A stretch of 64,000 nt of DNA, taken from positions 1 through 64,000 of the forward strand of contig NZ_JAFEUL010000015.1 in the NCBI RefSeq assembly GCF_016901225.1, read 5' to 3'. The translations under genes were made by a program, and so were the position numbers. The notes below the pieces were generated by a model. It saw only the letters and a list, made by a program, of their open reading frames with translations. It made no database searches and was not told where the DNA came from. This stretch comes from Actibacterium sp. 188UL27-1 (GTDB lineage: Bacteria > Pseudomonadota > Alphaproteobacteria > Rhodobacterales > Rhodobacteraceae). Shown one piece after another: positions 60,271 through 64,000 of this stretch. Each line of letters starts with the position of its first letter. The first letter of the stretch is position 1.

Positions 60271-60320
60271 CCCATTATGTGTTCGAAAATATCCCCGCCG
60301 GAGGTACAAAATCCGGCGGG
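60271..60320. repeat. Recurring intergenic element, copy C (partly folded back)
   Basis: CCCATTATGTGTTCGAAAATATCCCCGCCGGAGG is a near match to the left arm at 53260, followed by TACAAAATCCGGCGGGA, where the core returns in inverted orientation. It could form a hairpin after the DUF6768 gene. Confidence 0.6.
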
Positions 60321-60404
60321 ACAGTTTGATCGCGCGCTGTGCGATATTTTGGATATGGATCTTTCTCTGGAGGCCATGGATAACAGGGCCTGAGAGGTAT
60401 CAAG

Positions 60405-62276
60405 ATGAGCCAGCCCGATAATCCGTCCGAACCGTTCAAGAAGGCGCTCGCCGAGGCGACCCGCGTCTTGGCCGACGACCCGGATCTGGGTGTCACCTAC
60501 ACGGTCGACCCGCCGGGAATGACCGCCGATCAGATGCGCCTGCCGCAGGTCAGCCGCCGGATGACCCCGTCTGAGGTTTTGCTGGCCCGTGGCACTGCCG
60601 ATGCCTATGCAATGCGGCGCAAGTATCACGATACCGGTCTGCATGCCCGTTATGAACCGCAAGGCCAGATGGCGCGTGATCTCTACGAAGCGATGGAGAC
60701 CGCCCGGTGCGAGGCAGTGGGTGCCCGCGCGATGCCGGGCACTGCGGGCAATATCGAAGCCAAGATCGGTAATGAGGCGGAGCGGCGCGGCTATGGCCAG
60801 ATTACCAACGCATCCGAGGCGCCACTGGCCATCGCGGCGGGCTATCTGATCCGCGAACTGGCGACGGGCCGGGGCCTGCCGGACGGAGCGCAAAACGTGC
60901 TCGACCTATGGCGCGAGCATTTGGAAGGCTCCGCCGCCAATACACTCAACGATCTGGAAACCTGTCTGTCCGACCAAACCGCTTTCGCCAAGTTCGCCCG
61001 TCAGGTCATCGATGATCTGGGCTATGGTGACCAGCTGGGCGATGATCCCGACAATATGGACGATGAAGACCAGTCGGAGGAGGCCCAGGACGAACCGGAA
61101 GACGCCGAGAGTGAAGGCCAGGAGAACGAGGAGAACTCGGACGAGACCGACGCTGCCCCAGAGCAGGAACAGGAAACGACCGATGATCCGACCGAGGCCA
61201 CGGTCAGCATGGATGACATGGCCGATGCGGAGATGGGCGAGGAGGCCGAACTGCCCGAAGGCGAAGCGCCGCTTGAGCCGCCCCAACCCAACCCGATCAG
61301 CGATGCCGACCCGAATTACGAGGTTTACTCGGCGGAGTATGACGAAGAGATCCATGCCGCCGATCTGGCCGAGCCTGCCGAGTTGGAACGCTTGCGCGCC
61401 TATCTGGATCAACAACTGGAGCCCTTGAAAGGGGCTGTCAGCCGGTTGGCCAACAAGTTGCAGCGCCGGTTGCAGGCGCAGCAGAACCGCAGTTGGGAAT
61501 TTGATCTGGAAGAAGGCATCCTTGATGCCGGGCGTCTGGCTCGTGTGGTTGCCAATCCAACGACACCGCTGAGTTTCAAGGTCGAAAAGGACACGGAATT
61601 CCGCGATACGGTTGTGACGCTTTTACTGGACAATTCCGGCTCCATGCGCGGTCGCCCGATCAGTATCGCCGCAATCTGTGCCGATGTTTTGGCCCGCACG
61701 CTGGAGCGCTGCCAGGTCAAGGTCGAGATTCTGGGATTTACCACTCGGGCCTGGAAAGGTGGCCAGGCGCGCGAGACCTGGCTGGCCCAGGGCCGCAGCC
61801 AGCAACCCGGGCGTTTGAACGACCTGCGCCACATCATCTATAAGGCCGCGGATGCGCCTTGGCGCAGGGTTCGGCCCAATCTGGGTTTAATGATGAAAGA
61901 AGGTCTGCTGAAGGAAAACATCGACGGCGAGGCTTTGGAATGGGCCCATCGCCGGATGGCGGGCCGGCCCGAGGCGCGCAAACTGCTGATGGTCATTTCC
62001 GATGGCGCGCCGGTCGATGACAGCACCTTGTCGGTCAACCCCGCCAATTACCTGGAAAAACACCTGCGCGATGTCATTGCCATGATCGAACGCCGCAAGG
62101 CCGTGGAACTGATGGCCATCGGCATTGGCCATGACGTTACCCGCTATTATGATCGCGCCGTGACGATCACCGATGTCGAGCAATTGGCCGGCGCCATGAC
62201 AGAGCAGCTCGCCGCCCTGTTCGACACCGACCCCCGCGCCCGCGCGCGGTTTTCCGGGATGCGGAAAGCCGGCTAG
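60405..62276 (+). CDS. cobT: Cobaltochelatase subunit CobT
   Basis: 623 residues; partner of CobN and CobS that inserts cobalt into hydrogenobyrinate a,c-diamide in aerobic cobalamin synthesis. The N-terminal domain ([44 protein letters not shown]) is followed by a very acidic linker at about 205-300 ([20 protein letters not shown]), and a C-terminal von Willebrand A domain with the MIDAS motif [15 protein letters not shown] and [24 protein letters not shown] precedes ATG 60405. The partner genes are outside the window. Confidence 0.94.
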   Translation: MSQPDNPSEPFKKALAEATRVLADDPDLGVTYTVDPPGMTADQMRLPQVSRRMTPSEVLLARGTADAYAMRRKYHDTGLHARYEPQGQMARDLYEAMETARCEAVGARAMPGTAGNIEAKIGNEAERRGYGQITNASEAPLAIAAGYLIRELATGRGLPDGAQNVLDLWREHLEGSAANTLNDLETCLSDQTAFAKFARQVIDDLGYGDQLGDDPDNMDDEDQSEEAQDEPEDAESEGQENEENSDETDAAPEQEQETTDDPTEATVSMDDMADAEMGEEAELPEGEAPLEPPQPNPISDADPNYEVYSAEYDEEIHAADLAEPAELERLRAYLDQQLEPLKGAVSRLANKLQRRLQAQQNRSWEFDLEEGILDAGRLARVVANPTTPLSFKVEKDTEFRDTVVTLLLDNSGSMRGRPISIAAICADVLARTLERCQVKVEILGFTTRAWKGGQARETWLAQGRSQQPGRLNDLRHIIYKAADAPWRRVRPNLGLMMKEGLLKENIDGEALEWAHRRMAGRPEARKLLMVISDGAPVDDSTLSVNPANYLEKHLRDVIAMIERRKAVELMAIGIGHDVTRYYDRAVTITDVEQLAGAMTEQLAALFDTDPRARARFSGMRKAG

Positions 62277-62342
62277 GCGTGGCGCGGTCATGCGTGACGT
62301 GATCTGATGGACCAAGTGTGAACCACTCGTACAGTTTTATCA

Positions 62343-62403
62343 GGGGGCGCTGCCCCCGCAGCCCCTGGCTGCTCCCCCGGAGGTATTTTTAACAATAAGA
62401 AAG
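62343..62403 (+). terminator. Hairpin plus recurring element copy D after cobT
   Basis: GGGGGC (62343-62348) pairs with GCCCCC (62352-62357), followed at 62371-62403 by the recurring element GCTCCCCCGGAGGTATTTTT plus AACAATAAGAAAG. The CCCCCGGAGG-TATTTTT part resembles an intrinsic terminator. Together they close the cobT transcript. Confidence 0.55.
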
Positions 62404-62509
62404 CCCATGGGCGGTTGCGCGCCGTGCGGGACGAAAGGCCAATTGTCGAGCGCGCGACTCACTTCCAAAATTTCTGACCTGAGGGGACGTTTTTTGGGAG
62501 GAGAACGAG

Positions 62510-64000
62510 ATGCTTGACGCGACCCATGATATGGACGTGACGAATCTGCTGACGGCGTTGGAAGATGCGCTGACGGCGGAGGATGTTCAGGCTGCCGTGG
62601 ACCTGTTCGTTGACGATTGCTATTGGCGCGATTTGGTGGCGTTTACCTGGAACATCAAAACAATGGAGGGCAAGGAGGCGGTAGAGGCCATGCTGAATGC
62701 GCAACTGGCCCAGACCAAGCCTACCATCTGGCGTATCGCGGACGGGGAGCCCGCGACTGAGGAGGGGGGCGTGACCACGGCCTGGATCACGTTCGAGACG
62801 GATGTGGCGCGCGGGGCCGGTTTGCTGCGGATGCGTGATGGCAAGATCTGGACGTTGCTGACCAGCATGGTGGAACTGAAGGGGCATGAGGAGCCCCTGG
62901 GCTATGACCGACCGCTGGGGGCCAAGCACGGTGCGGGCAAGCATCGCACCACCTGGCTGGAAGAGCGCGAGAAAGAAGAGACGGAACTGGGCTATACGAC
63001 CCAACCCTATACTGTGATCATCGGTGGCGGGCAGGGAGGCATTGCGTTGGGCGCCCGACTGCGGCAACTGGGAGTGCCCACCATCATCATCGAAAAGAAC
63101 GACCGCCCCGGGGATAGCTGGCGCAACCGGTACAAGTCGCTTTGCCTGCATGATCCGGTTTGGTATGACCATTTGCCCTATCTGCCCTTTCCGCCGAACT
63201 GGCCGGTCTTTTCGCCCAAGGACAAGATCGGCGACTGGCTAGAAATGTATACCAAGATCATGGAGTTAAACTACTGGACCCGGTCCGAATGCACGTCCGC
63301 AAGCTATGACGCTGCGGCCGGAGAATGGACCGTCAAGGTCAATCGTGACGGGGGGAAAGTGACGCTGCGGCCCAAACAGCTTGTCTTTGCCACCGGCATG
63401 TCGGGCAAGGCCAATCTGCCCGATTATCCGGGGATGGAGGCTTTCAAGGGCGACCAGCACCATTCGTCAAAACATCCTGGGCCGGATGCCTATCGGGGTA
63501 AAAAGGCCGTCGTGGTTGGCTCGAACAACTCCGCCCATGATATCTGCGCGGCCCTGTGGGAAGGCGATGTGGATGTGACCATGGTCCAGCGGTCTACCAC
63601 CCATATCGTGCGATCCGAGACGCTGATGGATATCGGCCTGTCTGCGCTTTATTCCGAAGAGGCCGTTGCCGCCGGAATGACCACCAACAAGGCCGACATG
63701 ATCTTTGCCTCGCTGCCTTATGCGATCCTGCATGAATTTCAGATCCCGCTCTATGAGCAGATGAAGGAGCGGGACAAGGACTTTTATGCCGGGCTCGAAA
63801 AGGCGGGGTTCCAGCTGGACTGGGGCGCCGATGGTTCTGGCCTGTTCATGAAATACCTGCGCCGCGGTTCAGGATATTACATCGATATCGGGGCCAGCCA
63901 GTTGGTGATCGATGGTGAGATCAAGCTGGCCCATGGGCAGGTCACCGAAGTGGTGGAGGACGGCCTGGTTTTGGAGGATGGCACCAAGCTGGAGGCGGAT
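62510..64000 (+). CDS. NTF2-like/flavin-dependent monooxygenase fusion (3' end outside window)
   Basis: 497 codons to the window end with no stop. ATG 62510 follows GGGAGGAG. Residues 1-125 are an NTF2/SnoaL-like domain (LTAEDVQAAVDLFVDDCYWRDLVAFTWNIKTMEGKEAVEAML). From 165 it is a two-Rossmann flavoprotein: VIIGGGQGGIALGARLRQLG (FAD, about 169-188), KAVVVGSNNSAHDICAAL (NADPH side, 332-349), and FKGDQHHSSKHP (312-323), a variant of the F-x-G-x3-H-x3-W-P/D motif of Baeyer-Villiger and N-hydroxylating monooxygenases, with His for Trp. The substrate is unknown. Confidence 0.85.
   Translation, partial: MLDATHDMDVTNLLTALEDALTAEDVQAAVDLFVDDCYWRDLVAFTWNIKTMEGKEAVEAMLNAQLAQTKPTIWRIADGEPATEEGGVTTAWITFETDVARGAGLLRMRDGKIWTLLTSMVELKGHEEPLGYDRPLGAKHGAGKHRTTWLEEREKEETELGYTTQPYTVIIGGGQGGIALGARLRQLGVPTIIIEKNDRPGDSWRNRYKSLCLHDPVWYDHLPYLPFPPNWPVFSPKDKIGDWLEMYTKIMELNYWTRSECTSASYDAAAGEWTVKVNRDGGKVTLRPKQLVFATGMSGKANLPDYPGMEAFKGDQHHSSKHPGPDAYRGKKAVVVGSNNSAHDICAALWEGDVDVTMVQRSTTHIVRSETLMDIGLSALYSEEAVAAGMTTNKADMIFASLPYAILHEFQIPLYEQMKERDKDFYAGLEKAGFQLDWGADGSGLFMKYLRRGSGYYIDIGASQLVIDGEIKLAHGQVTEVVEDGLVLEDGTKLEAD

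Noticed and set aside
1-64000. tRNA or rRNA genes
   Set aside because: No T-loop consensus with a matching acceptor stem and no rRNA-like segment was noticed by eye.

Overview
The window looks like a chromosomal segment of a marine alphaproteobacterium of the Roseobacter group (Rhodobacteraceae). This is inferred from protein families and gene order: a split hisB-H-A-F-E locus, a GAAC-N7-GAAC SOS box in front of imuA-imuB-dnaE2, a CobN-type cobaltochelatase subunit CobT, an alphaproteobacterial inositol gene set, and high GC3 coding throughout. No rRNA, tRNA or CRISPR array was seen.

Layout. 1-900 holds the broken right end of an IS3-family element and non-coding DNA. 902-4990 is the histidine locus on the minus strand, interrupted by two plus-strand exported proteins (DUF302, DUF2147). 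5263-6585 has an ArsR-type regulator divergent from a NIPSNAP protein, followed by decayed IS3 and IS110 fragments (to about 7190). 7555-10800 encodes an outer-membrane beta-barrel, a GST, a YceI protein and an EEP-family phosphatase. 10922-14345 is a tight three-gene membrane-lipid-like operon (CDP-alcohol phosphatidyltransferase, membrane sulfatase/phosphotransferase, UPF0104-type membrane protein). 14351-17286 is a decaying NMT1/THI5-type ABC importer, followed by an intact glycosyltransferase and an intact polar amino acid ABC importer (to 20782).

20777-26743 (minus strand) is an orphan type VI secretion module: VgrG, DUF4123 adaptor, an unknown protein, a WHH-type nuclease toxin, a SUKH (SMI1/KNR4) immunity protein and a bacterial CDC123-like ATP-grasp protein. 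26890-29191 has an ECF sigma/anti-sigma pair divergent from a secreted TPR protein.

29551-44588 is the most striking region: a 2999-residue repeat protein with an N-terminal LEPR motif and DUF4347 domain, followed on the same strand by a TolC-like lipoprotein, two HlyD-like adaptors and a PqqD/M50-protease/HlyD fusion. No ABC ATPase is present. I read this as a dedicated export and processing route for the giant surface protein.

45406-53247 is a divergent inositol catabolism cluster (iolD-C-B-J to the left; two Gfo/Idh/MocA dehydrogenases and iolE to the right) around one perfect 16-bp palindromic operator. 53407-59201 is the LexA-controlled mutagenesis cassette imuA-imuB-dnaE2. 59351-62276 has an ECF sigma/DUF6768 pair and cobT. 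The window ends inside an NTF2-like/flavin monooxygenase fusion.

Two kinds of short recurring DNA stand out: a CCTCCGGCGGG-(A)GTATTTTT intergenic element in at least five places, and the 16-bp palindrome TGTCCCCGCGGGGACA in three places, two of them inside genes.
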